A model generated the notes under the pieces. The model did not search any database, was not told the DNA's origin, and saw nothing but the letters and a program-made list of their open reading frames with translations. The translations under genes were made by a program, and so were the position numbers. A stretch of 64,000 bases of DNA. Source: Anoplolepis gracilipes. Its lineage: Eukaryota; Arthropoda; Insecta; Hymenoptera; Formicidae. The DNA is taken from the NCBI RefSeq assembly GCF_047496725.1, contig NC_132977.1:1893001-1957000 (forward strand). The letters are read 5' to 3'. Shown here piece by piece: positions 25,627-36,150 of the stretch (its first letter is position 1; each line of letters begins with the position of its first letter).

Positions 25627-27391
25627 GAAGAGAAGTAGAGATAGAAATAGAAAAAGAGAGAAAATTATACCAGAGGGTGGAAATGACGGGGCGATGACAA
25701 AGGCCTCGCCGTTACTTTCCGCGCCCGATATTAAAGGGATTCACGGAAATGTCATAATTGACTTTACAATTAGCGCCGCCTTGTCTCATGATGCGCCAAC
25801 CCTTCGGACAAGTTCGCCCTTCCCCTAAATATCAACTGAGTTCTCTTCTTAGAATCTGGATAAAGGAGAGAAAGAAAGTACGTCGAAAGATGGAAGCGAC
25901 GCAGGGTTCCGGAAGAAAAAAGTGTTCCTTTCAGTTTACCTAATTAGAACAGTCGATCGATTCGTTTCGCCGTAACTATCTTCATAAGCCGTAACATGCC
26001 CTTAATTAAAATTCATTAGTCGCACGAATTTCAACGCAGAAGAATTCAATAAATCGCTTCATCTATCGACAATCGTGATTCTCTATTTTTTCTAATAATA
26101 TTTTCTGTGTTCTAAGAACGACCGATTTTATTCTTCGTTTCATCTGCAGCTCGTGTGAAAAGAAATAATTTGTTTTTCAATGAAAGTGATTTAGATTCTT
26201 ACATTCCTAATTAATGATTGTTAAATAATAACTTTTCTTATTGCTATTAAAAATTTGCAACAATATTCTTTTATATAAATTATTTAATCTTACATTAATT
26301 TAATTCCGTATAATACGTATATTCGTTGTAAATGTCATAACCGATATTCGCAGCGGAAATATCTCTGTACGTATCAGAAGCATATGCGTTATAAAATCGC
26401 GATATTGACTCTCTCATGTTGATTCATCGCACGCTTGTGTACAGTATTTATATTCTCCAAGGAAATCTTATTCGTGGCAGTTTGCTCGACAAAATAGCGC
26501 GGCGGGATGTTATAATAATTAATATTGACAATTAACGCAATACCCCCAGAGTGAATCACGCTTCTCCATTTATCAAAGTGACCTACATGTAGCTTCGTAA
26601 CGAACACGGTATCGGAAAATATTGAAAATAACTGCTTAATAGAAATGATATCATTTCTCGTTCAAGAAGTTTGCATAAGTAATTTGTCGGAATTTATTAT
26701 ATGCGATAAATCTCTAGTAAAACTTCTAATTATCGTAATTACATCGTAATGTCAGGCTGCCTACTCTCTGGAAAAACATAGAAAACCAGGAATATTTCGG
26801 GATTTCTTTTGTATTTGAAAAAATCAAGGAAGTCTCATGAAATTTTATTGGAATTGAGGGAACTTTTTACCAGATTTGAGTAGACACCTTGAATACCTAA
26901 TATTTTTAAAAACGTATGTGATTTTAAATAATTTTACTTCTAAATATTTATATATTATTTAAATATTAATTGATTTAATTTTAATTAATTTATTTAATTA
27001 TTTAAGAATATTTCGTAAATATTTTTATTTAAATGTTGTCAGAACTTTTTTCGCAATACTTTAAGAATTTCATTTGCTACTTATTGTTAGATAAATTCTG
27101 GAAATATCTTAAAAGAGATCTTGGTTTCTTGTTTCTTTTCAAATTAAGAATAAAATTAATGTATTTTCATAAATAATAGCTCGTTAAGACTGACCTGGCT
27201 AGAAGTATTATTTTGTGGGCATAAACTGGGGTCTCATCCCTCCCTAGGAGAAACACGATATCAGCTGAGTCCTTTTGCTCGGAGAGTCGCGCGAGATCTT
27301 CCAGCAGTCTCGGTACACCAGCCAACCCTGCCTCGCCAGACATCCCGGCAGCACCTGCCGCCGCCGCAACGGCAACGGCCCTAGTACCCAT
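16448..27391 (-). CDS. BTB-BACK-TLDc domain protein, 9 coding exons
   Basis: Exons (minus strand): 27391-27195, 22404-22284, 21473-21308, 18186-17993, 17896-17727, 17611-17429, 17058-16980, 16912-16734, 16649-16448. All introns are GT-AG and every junction keeps phase, giving 496 residues. An Ala/Gly-rich N-terminus (start MGTRAVAV) precedes the BTB domain (about 37-136: DSADIVFLLG, YAHKIILLARCKNF, FRQFIRYIYTG). BACK follows (about 137-290: CFAFIGENA, VWRAVLNWAKYQ), then TLDc (about 313-486: SQILSRD, QSWRLVYRAS, SFHRHCDNVCPTYVIV, GPIFGAGADLLIS, DYEVF). BTB-BACK proteins usually serve as CUL3 ubiquitin-ligase adaptors; TLDc proteins such as OXR1 and NCOA7 are linked to oxidative stress and the V-ATPase. 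Substrate is unknown. From memory and unverified, it may be the insect serine-enriched protein (gprs) family. Intron 3 contains the SmE gene on the same strand. Confidence 0.9.
17897..17992 (-). other. Short intron 4 of the BTB-BACK-TLDc gene
   Basis: A 96-base GT-AG intron (donor CAG|GTCTGC, acceptor TTTTAG|GCT) in the BACK region. Introns 4 to 8 are all short (67-370 bases), while introns 1 to 3 are 0.8-4.8 kb, a common insect pattern of compact 3' halves. Confidence 0.85.
19131..19415 (-). CDS. SmE: Small nuclear ribonucleoprotein E (Sm protein E)
   Basis: SmE is one of seven Sm proteins that form the ring on the U1, U2, U4 and U5 snRNAs; it binds the Sm site with SmF and SmG during snRNP assembly. 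The 94-residue frame (human is 92) is complete and intronless. The N-terminal helix region is [20 protein letters not shown]. Sm1 is centred on [33 protein letters not shown] (positions about 30-62; the FDEYMNLVL stretch is the Sm1 hallmark). Sm2 is [11 protein letters not shown] (about 73-83), with the RNA-contacting KGDN. Identity with the human protein over the core is very high, and no frameshift or premature stop exists. The ATG at 19415 is supported by homology and by a TATA box 62-68 bases upstream. It is nested in an intron of the BTB-BACK-TLDc gene on the same strand. The lack of introns could reflect an old retroposition, but a conserved, promoter-bearing frame argues for a working gene. 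Confidence 0.95.
   Translation of the reverse strand: [94 protein letters not shown]
19477..19483 (-). promoter_or_regulatory. TATA box of SmE
   Basis: TATAAAG on the minus strand (CTTTATA on +) sits 62-68 bases upstream of the SmE start codon. It predicts a transcription start near 19452 and a 5' UTR of about 37 bases. Context GCTATAAAGC is a good TATA match in otherwise mixed sequence. Confidence 0.55.
20012..20053 (+). ncRNA. Candidate first exon of a + strand transcript antisense to the BTB gene
   Basis: TCAGTG at 20010-20015 matches the insect initiator, with a TATA-like TTTATAT at 19987-19993, slightly closer than ideal. A GTGAGTG donor starts at 20054, leaving a 42-base exon without an ATG. 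It points away from SmE, whose predicted start is about 560 bases to the left, so the two would be divergent. Only sequence signals support it. Confidence 0.25.
21039..21135 (+). ncRNA. Candidate second exon of the antisense + strand transcript
   Basis: A T-rich tract ending TTGCTAG gives an acceptor at 21038, and GTGAGTA at 21136 is a strong donor. The 97-base exon has a 16-codon closed frame starting at 21046 and a second ATG at 21100 that stays open for 12 codons to the donor in phase 0. It could therefore be a 5' UTR plus the start of a coding region whose next exon is far to the right, or a non-coding RNA. No continuation was recognised. Confidence 0.3.
21748..21823. repeat. (GA)n microsatellite, about 38 units
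   Basis: One of the longest GA arrays here, in intron 2 of the BTB gene. Others: about 22970-23003 (TC), 25565-25622, 35608-35632, 36086-36149, 46432-46460, 58906-58930 (GA), 59361-59404 and 61587-61624 (TC). GA arrays are possible GAGA-factor sites in insects, but microsatellite expansion alone can explain them. Confidence 0.95.
22405..27194 (-). other. Intron 1 (first coding intron) of the BTB-BACK-TLDc gene
   Basis: A 4,790-base intron between the two exons that together encode the first half of the BTB domain. It contains TC and GA arrays (about 22970 and 25565), TA arrays (about 24370 and 24962), a mild CpG-rich part at 25280-25520 and the compact transposon-like copy at 26752-26892. 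No further coding exon was recognised on either strand. Confidence 0.75.
26752..26892. mobile_element. Compact 141-bp MITE-like copy of the GGTGTCTACTC-type family
   Basis: Begins TCAGGCTGCCTACTC and ends GAGTAGACACCTTGA, which are imperfect inverted repeats. The interior is A/T-rich with GGAATATTTCGGGATTTC and AAATCAAGGAAGTCTC. Its two halves align with the two ends of the 13772-16143 element, so it is likely an internally deleted relative. No transposase. Confidence 0.65.
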
Positions 27392-27408
27392 TGTTCTCGT
27401 ACTTGTCC

Positions 27409-29542
27409 CTGTATACAGACGATCGTTAATCAAAAGTGAATTAAGTAATATCGGCTTGACTAATTAACAAAACAAATCCTCCAAGAGCACAAACTTGTCG
27501 GCCGCGCTATAAATATTGGCATTACGTTCGCAGATTCCATTTAATTCCCATCATCAAAACACAGACATGAATAATTATAATTTATATTTATCATCAGTGT
27601 ACATCCTTTAAGAAAAAAATTAAAGTGTATACTATGCCTTTTAATGTAAAAAAAATATTATAAGACAATTTATATGATGAAAAAATAATTATATCTAAAA
27701 TTAAAATCCATATATTATATATATAAATCTCTATAAGGCTCTATCTTCAAAGATATAACCGAAGAACGTATTTGCTCTGAAGGGAGCATTAATTTATCAT
27801 TTATTTCTTATCGCGTCCCCATTCACCGGGAAAATCTCATAACGGAGAACAACGCCAGCAATTTACGATAATCTGAAATTAATAGAACTGCACAAGAGCG
27901 GCAAGAAGATGACAATTACGCCCGCGCGGGTAGCGGCGCGTCCGGTTGAATTTTTTGCGGATGGTTCGCGACGCGTCGTGGACGTGGAAATTTGTGGGTG
28001 TTGGGAAAAAGCGACAAAACCGATTAAGATACAATCGGCGCTAATTGCGCTATTAATATTTGATTTGCGCGCGCGTTCGTTGATACGTTCGGTCGATCGC
28101 GCCGCACCGCGCCGCGCGGCCGAGAGGGAATTCTGTGTTGCTGCGATGCGACGGCGCCAATGACGACCTGGTCTCCTGATTCCCTTTTAATTAGTTCGGG
28201 TTTTGTAGTTTTCGAACGCATCGGACGTCGATTGTACCGCGACACGAGAGCTCGCAATCAGCGGCAGTCATTTACTACCCTTCCGGCACCCCAGCACGCC
28301 GCTCGCATCGTCGTATCGCATTCCGAGCAATGTGATTCGATTAAAATGTCATTGCCAGGGATGCTCTAACGTCCGTCTCTGATGATTCTATAAAGAACTA
28401 ATTAGCGTTTAGATCGCCTCTGCACACACGGACAAAAGTTTATGGGGCAATATACGCGTGAAATTGATCGTTACTGCTTTTCGCTACGGGCGCTCAAATG
28501 TATAATGTATGCGTTTCTCGTCGGTGTTTCTACAAACGCTGATAAGTTTCGACTGTAACGATGTATCAGACATTATAACGAATTTACTACAGTTTACTAG
28601 AGTTTTACATCCCTGCAGATATATGTATTGGATAATTATGCAAATTTTTAATCTCGTCAATTCGAATATTTTATATTTGTACTTGTAAAAAAATACTTGA
28701 ATTATAATTTATTAATTTATATCATCGCGTACAGATATAGATATTAATGAAACGCAAAAGTTCAAGAGATACATTATTTAATAATAAATGCTCTTAAATT
28801 TAATAAATTTGTATGAAAAATAAGTTCATGTATTGTTATGTCTATTACATATAAATTATGCGAGGGAAAATACGTATTGTACGTAAATTTTGCTAATTCT
28901 TAATATAAATGAGATTTTAAAATAATCTTGACTAATTTGATTAAAATAGCTTCGATAACGATAACAATTAATTTACTTGTTCAAGAGGATTTATTTTTAT
29001 ATCATTCTAGATATTCGAAAAAACAAAAATTTTATCCATTGTAAAATAATTAATCTCACGCTCAAAAATACATTTGACAATAATAACAGTAATAACATAG
29101 GCATGATTTTTCAAAATTAGTCTGCATATTGAATATGTATCACTGCTAATATAGACATCGTTAACAGGACAGTTTCATTCTCCAATATTAATATTTCATA
29201 AAAATTATGCATAGATTATTAAAATCACGTTGCTTTTATTTATTAGGTTTTAACTACTTATTTTTAATTAGTTACTAATTAGTTTTCTAACAACCGTCAC
29301 GATTGCTAACGAATTCTTAACCATAATTTTAGATGATAAAATCTAATTTTAGATGATATCATTTATATCAAAGATATTACACACATTTTTGTTTATTTTG
29401 GACTTCGCAAACTTAAAATATCACACTACTTATCAGTTTACTAGAAACTTTTCAGTGACATACAAATAAGCGTAATTGGATTCTAATTACAAATTAATAA
29501 TTCAATCACGTTACAATGTTATACTTTCGAATTTAACGGCAA
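27409..29542 (-). other. Putative 5' UTR intron of the BTB gene with a CpG-rich patch
   Basis: A good acceptor (TATACAG, minus strand, ending at 27409) lies 17 bases before the ATG, so an upstream non-coding exon is expected. Within this stretch 27880-28340 is CpG-rich with open frames on both strands, none protein-like; the rest is AT-rich. A second promoter could lie in the CpG-rich patch. Confidence 0.4.
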
Positions 29543-29926
29543 CTCTGGGAAAAAAACACGGTTACAACCAACTTTGGGGCCCACGATTAGTAATCAAATT
29601 ATTTAGATTGCTCGTAACTAACTTTTGCAATTAGCTATTCTATTTATTTCAAAGATTTTTAAGTTACACTAGTTAATTCTTTCAATTAGCTCCGTCGATA
29701 TCCAGTTACGCAAAGATAATTTTTACTTAAAGGGCACTAATCAAAATGTGAAGTTGCTTAACTACAAAAAAAATGGTGAAAATTTCTCTCAAAGTAATTG
29801 CAATTTTTAGTTACGCGGAGTTAAAAGTAGATTATTTACGTAAAATTAGAGTTACGAGCAATCAAAATAATTTGATTACTAATCGAGAGTCCCAAAGTGG
29901 GTTGTAATCATATTTTTTTCTCAGAG
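29543..29926. mobile_element. 384-bp MITE with long imperfect terminal inverted repeats
   Basis: The ends CTCTGGGAAAAAAA and the reverse complement of TTTTTTTCTCAGAG match. Pairing continues for about 80 bases, including ACAACC, ACTTTGGG, a perfect CGATTAGTAATCAAATTATT block and GATTGCTCGTAACT. The centre carries further weak pairing (GCAATTA, GTTACG). No coding capacity. The superfamily is unclear because no confident target duplication was found. Confidence 0.75.
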
Positions 29927-29999
29927 AACAATATTATGTAGAAACGTTGTTTTTTTCGTTAGAATTTTCGGAAAATTCAACAAGCGATCAATTGCTTAC

Positions 30000-30265
30000 C
30001 TTTACGTACAACCGAATTAGCTAGACGCAGGTCGAAAATAGCAAGGGGCCACGTTGTAGATCATATGGAAATGATAGTCGTACACGGATCTTGTACTGCG
30101 TATCTCTTTTTCCCGTATGGCTGCTGCTCCTCGGCTTTCGATCGTTTCTGATTTCTTCAGAATTTTGTTGATACGAAGAAAAACGCTACGAGAAAAAAGA
30201 TGTACGGAAAAACTTTGGCGTCTCTCACTCTGTTCACGAGCGCTGGACCAGACTCTCGTGCTCAA
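30000..30265 (-). other. Candidate 5' UTR exon of the BTB-BACK-TLDc gene
   Basis: Minus-strand AAAG|GTAAGC gives a strong donor with the last exon base at 30000. Joined to the acceptor at 27409 it would put a non-coding exon ahead of the ATG. Sequence upstream (30100-30500) is GC-richer than its surroundings, as expected near a promoter. The 5' end is arbitrary, as no start site was recognised. Confidence 0.3.
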
Positions 30266-31156
30266 CTATGCTGCTTCTCAGCGGTCCGTTGCTCTTTCTC
30301 TTTCTTTTTCCACCTCCTACCTTCTTTTCAACTCAGTCGCACTACAGCTGGGGCTTACACAGTTCCTCTTTTCGCTTGTGTTCATCGTGTCTCTGTCTCA
30401 CGGAACCTGTACTCCTGCAAGATCCTTGTTTCTTGGGCCCCGTTGTTGCCAGATCGTCCGTGGATCACACGGTCGAAAAGCGTCCGCCACATTCTCGCGA
30501 ACTACGTTCTTCCATCTCTTCTGGTTTCATTATGCCTTTACAATTCATCATGTACATACATCAATTTTAAAAGGTTTAATATATCCGCAGTTTATATTTA
30601 ATATCTTATTTGAGAAATTAAATATTTATGTTAATTAAGAAAAATAGTATATATATATATATATATACATACATTTAATTGTGTGAAATTAAATTTTCAA
30701 TTGTTGAGAAATTTAATAAAATTCAGTCAACAGTTTATTTGCAACTGCACTTTATACTATATTTCTAAAAGAAATTTCACTTATATCTTCAAGTTTGGCA
30801 TTATATGACAGAAAGTATATCGTTCCATTTGAAGCTGATGTCATTTCGAAAATGATTTTGCATGCCTTGCGATTTTGTTAAAGCGATGTATACAATGCAA
30901 GGTTCCATTTATTCCTCGATGAAGAAGAATCTTTGTTCATTTTTATCACCGCGTTAAATTTTTTTTCCGATTTGGAACCAATTGTTACAAACTACGAAAG
31001 CTAGTGTTATTATGCACGTTATAATTATAATTTTAGTAATCGTACTCGGTCAACGACAATTAAGGTATTTTCTCGTTAATTATTTAAGATAAATGAGATA
31101 GTTTACTGTTTCATAAAAGTGTGTGTAAATAATAAAAGTAATCAAAAATAAATTCT

Positions 31157-31196
<40 letters not shown>

Positions 31197-31430
31197 TCCA
31201 TTTTAGATGATTTACATTTGCGAGAAAATTCAGAACAGAATTCTATCTATATGTTTTATGTGGTCGTATAATACGGAAATATTTGAACAAATAAACATAC
31301 CCATATGTACAAAATACATACATACATTATACACAATATGAGGCACATAAAATTATAAATAAATTTCTGTCTAGAATTGTGTGTGTCGTTTTAAATTTGT
31401 TTAAGTGGGCTTTAAAACATATAAAAAAAA
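30266..31430. other. Intergenic sequence, no gene seen
   Basis: Overlapping + strand frames around 30270-30600 lack protein-like composition or motifs and share the same bases in three frames, so they are not called. From 30600 on, the sequence is AT-rich with a TA array at about 31159-31194. Confidence 0.5.
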
Positions 31431-32110
31431 ACTCTTTTTTTAATATGTGCACTTTTAAAATATCATCGTACATTTGCATCAAAATAATCTATTTTACAAA
31501 AATTTATGTGTGATACACGCGTGTACAACAGAGTGCGTCATTTTTACATTGACTCGAAAACAAATTTGAAATCCGATCAGATTTTTAATGAAATTTATAA
31601 TAAACTGTTTACTCTTTTTCTGTATTTTTTTCACAAGCTTTTCTCAATGACTTGCTTTCCTTTTCTGCAACTCTGTAGATATTAAGGCTGCCGCAGGTAC
31701 AACAAATACAAAGTCGGTTGAGGGTATGGAGAACCGGTCTTAGATCGAAAGAAATCATCGATCGATGGTAAAGTAGCCTTAACATTTTCATGATCCTTCA
31801 TAGATGTCCAACATTGATCATTGATCGCATGATTAAATTAATCATACAATAAGTATATGGATTATTTTGTTAATTTATTTTGCTATTACTATGTAATCTC
31901 AAAGATTAAAAAAAATATCAGTTAGTCTTCAATTAGTATATTTTGTGTGTGTATATGTATAAACCAGATTTCAGATTTATTTTCTAGTCAACGTAAAAAG
32001 GACGCACTTTATCGCACACGCGTGTGTCATACATGAATTTTAATAAAATATATTATTTTAATCCAAATATGTGATGATACTTTAAAAGTGTATATATTTA
32101 AAAAAAGTTT
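31431..32110. mobile_element. 680-bp element with ~143-bp terminal inverted repeats
   Basis: Arm 31431-31573 faces arm 31967-32110. Shared in order are CACTTTTAAA, TATCATC, AAAATAAT, ACACGCGTGT, AGTGCGTC, TTTTTAC, TTGACT, GAAAA and TGAAATC, about 80 percent identical overall. The 390-base interior has no transposase; a 60-codon minus-strand frame in it shows no family resemblance. Long arms with a short unique core suggest a fold-back or long-TIR non-autonomous DNA transposon. ACACGCGTGT is itself palindromic in each arm. Confidence 0.75.
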
Positions 32111-33100
32111 ACATATATATATATTTATAGATATATAGATATGTTTTAATAATTGATAAGTTGTTTTTTATTTTATATTAATATAATATTAAAATATATT
32201 CTAATTATTTTAAATAAAAAATAAATTGTAAATAAATTATGAATATTATACTTGTACGCAGACATTATTGCAAAGATTACTCTATCGACGAAATTATTAT
32301 ACGAATAAGGCTCGCCAAATCATCGAGACTGCGCGGTAATGCCCAAGTCTTTTTTCTGCTGAAACAGCTGACATGTAATTACCACGAAGAGACCATAATG
32401 ATCCCCTGAGATAAGGGTCAATGGCAATTGTTGTTCACATCTCTGTGAATTCATTTTCCTAATAGCTGCTAACAAAATTACCGTATTATAATTTACTGCG
32501 ACGGCGGGGGGTACGAGACACGAAGATAGGTAAAGCAAAAAGAGACATAAAACCGAGAGACGCAGTCTTGTACAGAATTTTCCCAAACGAATCGGCATGA
32601 TGGGAAAAAAAAGAGATTTAACAGACATGGAGAACCATTTTGCATAATAGATTCCGTACTGCTTGCATGCTAGTGCAAATAGAAACGAATTCCTCGGCGC
32701 ATCCGACGTAACAATCGAATCGGTAATCAAGCCGGCCTGGATAATCGAATCAGATCGGGTACACGTGTAATTGAAATTTCACAGTCGACCAGCGCAAATA
32801 CCATGGCGCACAGCCATTCTTCGAAATTACGCCAAATTTCGTTTTGCTTATCAGGGACATGGATGACACAGGATGAGTTACGCTCGTGGGAATTCCAATA
32901 GCAAACGTGTTCGATTTAAAGACTAATATGAACTATACGGCTCAATAACAGGCAATGAAATATTAACCGAGAAAACGTTTAATGGCTAAATTTGGCAGAG
33001 ATTAATGATTTCCCGCGACCGCGCGAATTAATTTTCGGCATCAATTGCTTAGTAATTAAATCTCATACTAAAACTAGATATAGGTAAAATAAATTTTCTT
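32111..33100. other. Intergenic sequence, no gene seen
   Basis: AT-rich at first, then mixed composition at 32300-33050. A 136-codon minus-strand frame at 32320-32730 has no recognisable domain and no supporting splice structure. It contains a hydrophobic stretch (LCLFLLYLSS) but is left uncalled. Confidence 0.4.
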
Positions 33101-33261
33101 ATAACTTTGGGCTACTGAATATAATCTTTTGTTTGTCTAAAACCGTGGAAAAATAATTTGGTCAAAATATTTTTGATCTTTTTAAGACGAATTTTGACCA
33201 TTTTCCCATAAACTTAGACAAAGATAACTATTGTTATCGTATTCAACAGTTCAAAAACTAT
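33101..33261. repeat. Degraded fold-back element
   Basis: Left arm motifs ATAACTTT, CTGAATA, TTTGTCTAA and GGTCAAAAT are matched by their reverse complements in the right arm up to 33261. The element is about 160 bases, AT-rich and heavily mutated. Likely an old MITE. Confidence 0.5.
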
Positions 33262-36084
33262 ACAAAAAACATGTATAATTTATATACTTTTTAAGCAATC
33301 CATTTATTTTATCCATTGTCCTTTATATAATAATTCTATAATAAATTTTTATTAAAACTAAAATCTATTTGAAATTAACTGAAACTTTGGATATATACTT
33401 TATTTCTAAATTCATACTTATTATACTCTTGAATTTAATTCACACACACCAAGAACTTTTCACACCAAGAAGCTCTCAATGTTATATAAGCAATTATTAG
33501 TAATTGATAAAGGAAATTCATTAAAAGTTTGTTATTTCATTAATGGAAAGAGTAATATCGATGAAACACTCGTGTATCTGCGATGAAAATAATTTCAAGT
33601 ACATTATGACTTTGCGAAAGAATTTTAAAAATAAGACAAAAGTAGAAATCCTAGCTCAAAACGAAAATAATTGAAACACAGAGTAAATCAAGAAGCTATT
33701 CGAGTACTCTTGGCAAAGCGATTAATTACCATAGAGCGGGATAGAAACTCAATTATCGCAACCATTCGCAACGGGGTGCTTTTATTCCCGTAAGCGGAGT
33801 CGGTACCGGGGTGTAGTTCAGCGCGAGGGTAAGCAACCGACGTGGCCGAGCTTTAACGTAAAAGAAAGAAAACAAAACGGCAGACCGAAGATCCGAAGAA
33901 AGCGGCGGCGAGTCGCCCCTCGACCTCGTCGTCGTCTTCTTCGTGCAAATTGACCCTAGCAAAGAAAGCTTTTCTCGCAAACTACTGTTTTTCCGCCACC
34001 CCCGCGCGCGCGCGCAAGCGTTACCCACCCCCGACGCTGGCGCGTGGCTTTGTCCGGAAGTCCCGCGAATCTGTAGAGCGTGCAGGACCGGGGAATAATA
34101 CGCCAATGTCTCTCGCGATTCTTCGCTAATACCAAGCGACGGTCGTTATTACCAAGGGACCGGCCTGGATAACCAACGCCACGAATCTCGAATAACTTTC
34201 TGTACTCCACAACACCTTGTTTTCAGCGTGTTCACTGTGGAATGTCGGGAACGGTGAACGCGAGCTTAATATATTCTCTGCGACAGGTGCATCGGTTAAC
34301 GTAAATCACTTAATCTTCCGCCTTTATCTACGTTGTACAGAAAATGTAGACACAAGAATGTACAAGATTAGTGACCCTCGTAAAACAAAATAATTGATAC
34401 AGCCTCTGTAAAATTAAATTTGTACATCATTTGTATGTAAAAGTTTTTATCGTTCTTGTTTATACGATCTTTTTTTTTTCTATATTTTACGCATTTCATA
34501 TTGCATTGTTGTATATTAAAAATTGTATGACAGTCTATTATTTTGTTCTCGATATTATTTTATATTCTATATTATACAGTGTAAGACTACCGGCGGCAAT
34601 AATTGTCAATGACATATCAATTTTGGAATTAATCCGCGAGCCCTCCATCCGTGCGTTCTATTCATCTTACATCCGGTGCCGCAACATCCATCCATCCATC
34701 CCCTCCCCCCCCCCTCTCTTTCTCTCACTCTCTTTTCATGATTATTATTACAATGTAAACACGAAACTTGCATCGCGGAAGAGAGGCATGTGACGGGTTG
34801 ACGGGTGACGGTCTTCCGTCGTGTACACACCTGCCGAGAACGTGCGCACTGGATTTTTTTCTAAAGACGGAAGACACACAGGGAATGCGTAATACGTCGG
34901 ACAATGCTCGACACGCTTTCCAGCGACTTCACTTACATTCACGCATGGCTCGCACCATTATCTTTTCAAGAACGTTCACTTTGTATCGTTTGCGCGACTC
35001 GTTCTGACCAAGCGGTTCACCCCTCGCAGATACAAGATACGCATCTCCGGTTCTCTGATGAAGTGCACGTCGGAGTACATGTGCGCATACATCACAAATT
35101 TCATATCAACGATTAATCAAACTGAAAACTGGCCTCAACCCTCGCTCGTTTTGCGAATGATGATGCATCACCTACAATATATTTATGGTTTTCAACTGCG
35201 TGTATCCAACCAACATAAAAATCCAGTTTATCACGATGTCAAACATTTGCTACGAAGCTGTTAAAAGCGCGTATAAAAATATATTATAATTTTACAAAAT
35301 TTTATGAAATTAGATCGAATATCTCTCTTCAGGAAGTTGCGCTACAATCATCTTTTAATTTCATAACGAAGCAGGTATTGCTCGCGGAATAGCGTCGCAA
35401 TTGACTAAATTTCGCGTGCACGCGCGAAAATTACGTGTGTTACGCGATATGAGAGAGGCTCGTCCGTGACGTACGAACAATAGTCCAGTATGGAAAATAA
35501 ACGCGGCCGCCGCTGGCTCGACAGCTGAGTGTATCTCGAAAACGGACGAGGCGTTTCGCGCATATAATATTCGGCGACGCGCTATTGTGACCGCTAATGG
35601 AGAGTTCGTTGAGAGAGAGAGAGAGAGAGAAAGAGAAAGAGAGGGAGAGGGAGAGATTGAACGGCGAAGAGGAATGGAGGAGGGATATCGACGTATATTT
35701 CCGCTTACGCGTCAACGCGACGGGCGTCGCCGGCACCCCTCGCTCCTCGCTGTGGAGCTGGTTCTAGAGCGTCAGAGCTCTCGGCTCTCATAGAGCTCGT
35801 GGAGAGTAGAGCGCGTTCTGTGTCCCACAGGACACAAGCGCTCACACGCGAATCCACCTCTGTCATGACGACCGCGTTTGACGCCTGGGTTCTATCTCTA
35901 CCTCTCCTTCTACTCTACCCCTCTGTGCGTTCTACCGCGGCCATTATGTGCGGCCTATGAATGGAGTCCGCGTTCGAGTACGAGATTCGAATCGGCGAGG
36001 CAACCCCCCCCCCTCCTCTCCCTCGGCCCACACCGTCGACACTTCGCCTCTGTTCGAATTGTCAATGGAGTGGGACTCGCGCCA

Positions 36085-36085
<1 letters not shown>

Positions 36086-36149
<64 letters not shown>
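36086..36149. repeat. (GA)n microsatellite in a CpG-rich patch
   Basis: About 30 GA units with one AA interruption, beside a shorter GA array at 35608-35632. Both lie in the CpG-rich 35.4-36.4 kb patch and give Arg-Glu/Leu-Ser runs in spurious frames. Confidence 0.9.

Positions 36150-36150
<1 letters not shown>

Noticed and set aside
31609..31791. 60-codon minus-strand frame inside the 680-bp element
   Set aside because: Too short for a transposase and without DDE or zinc-finger features.
32320..32730. 136-codon minus-strand frame
   Set aside because: No recognisable domain, no splice partners and no neighbouring conserved exon. A single frame of this length is expected by chance in GC-richer DNA.
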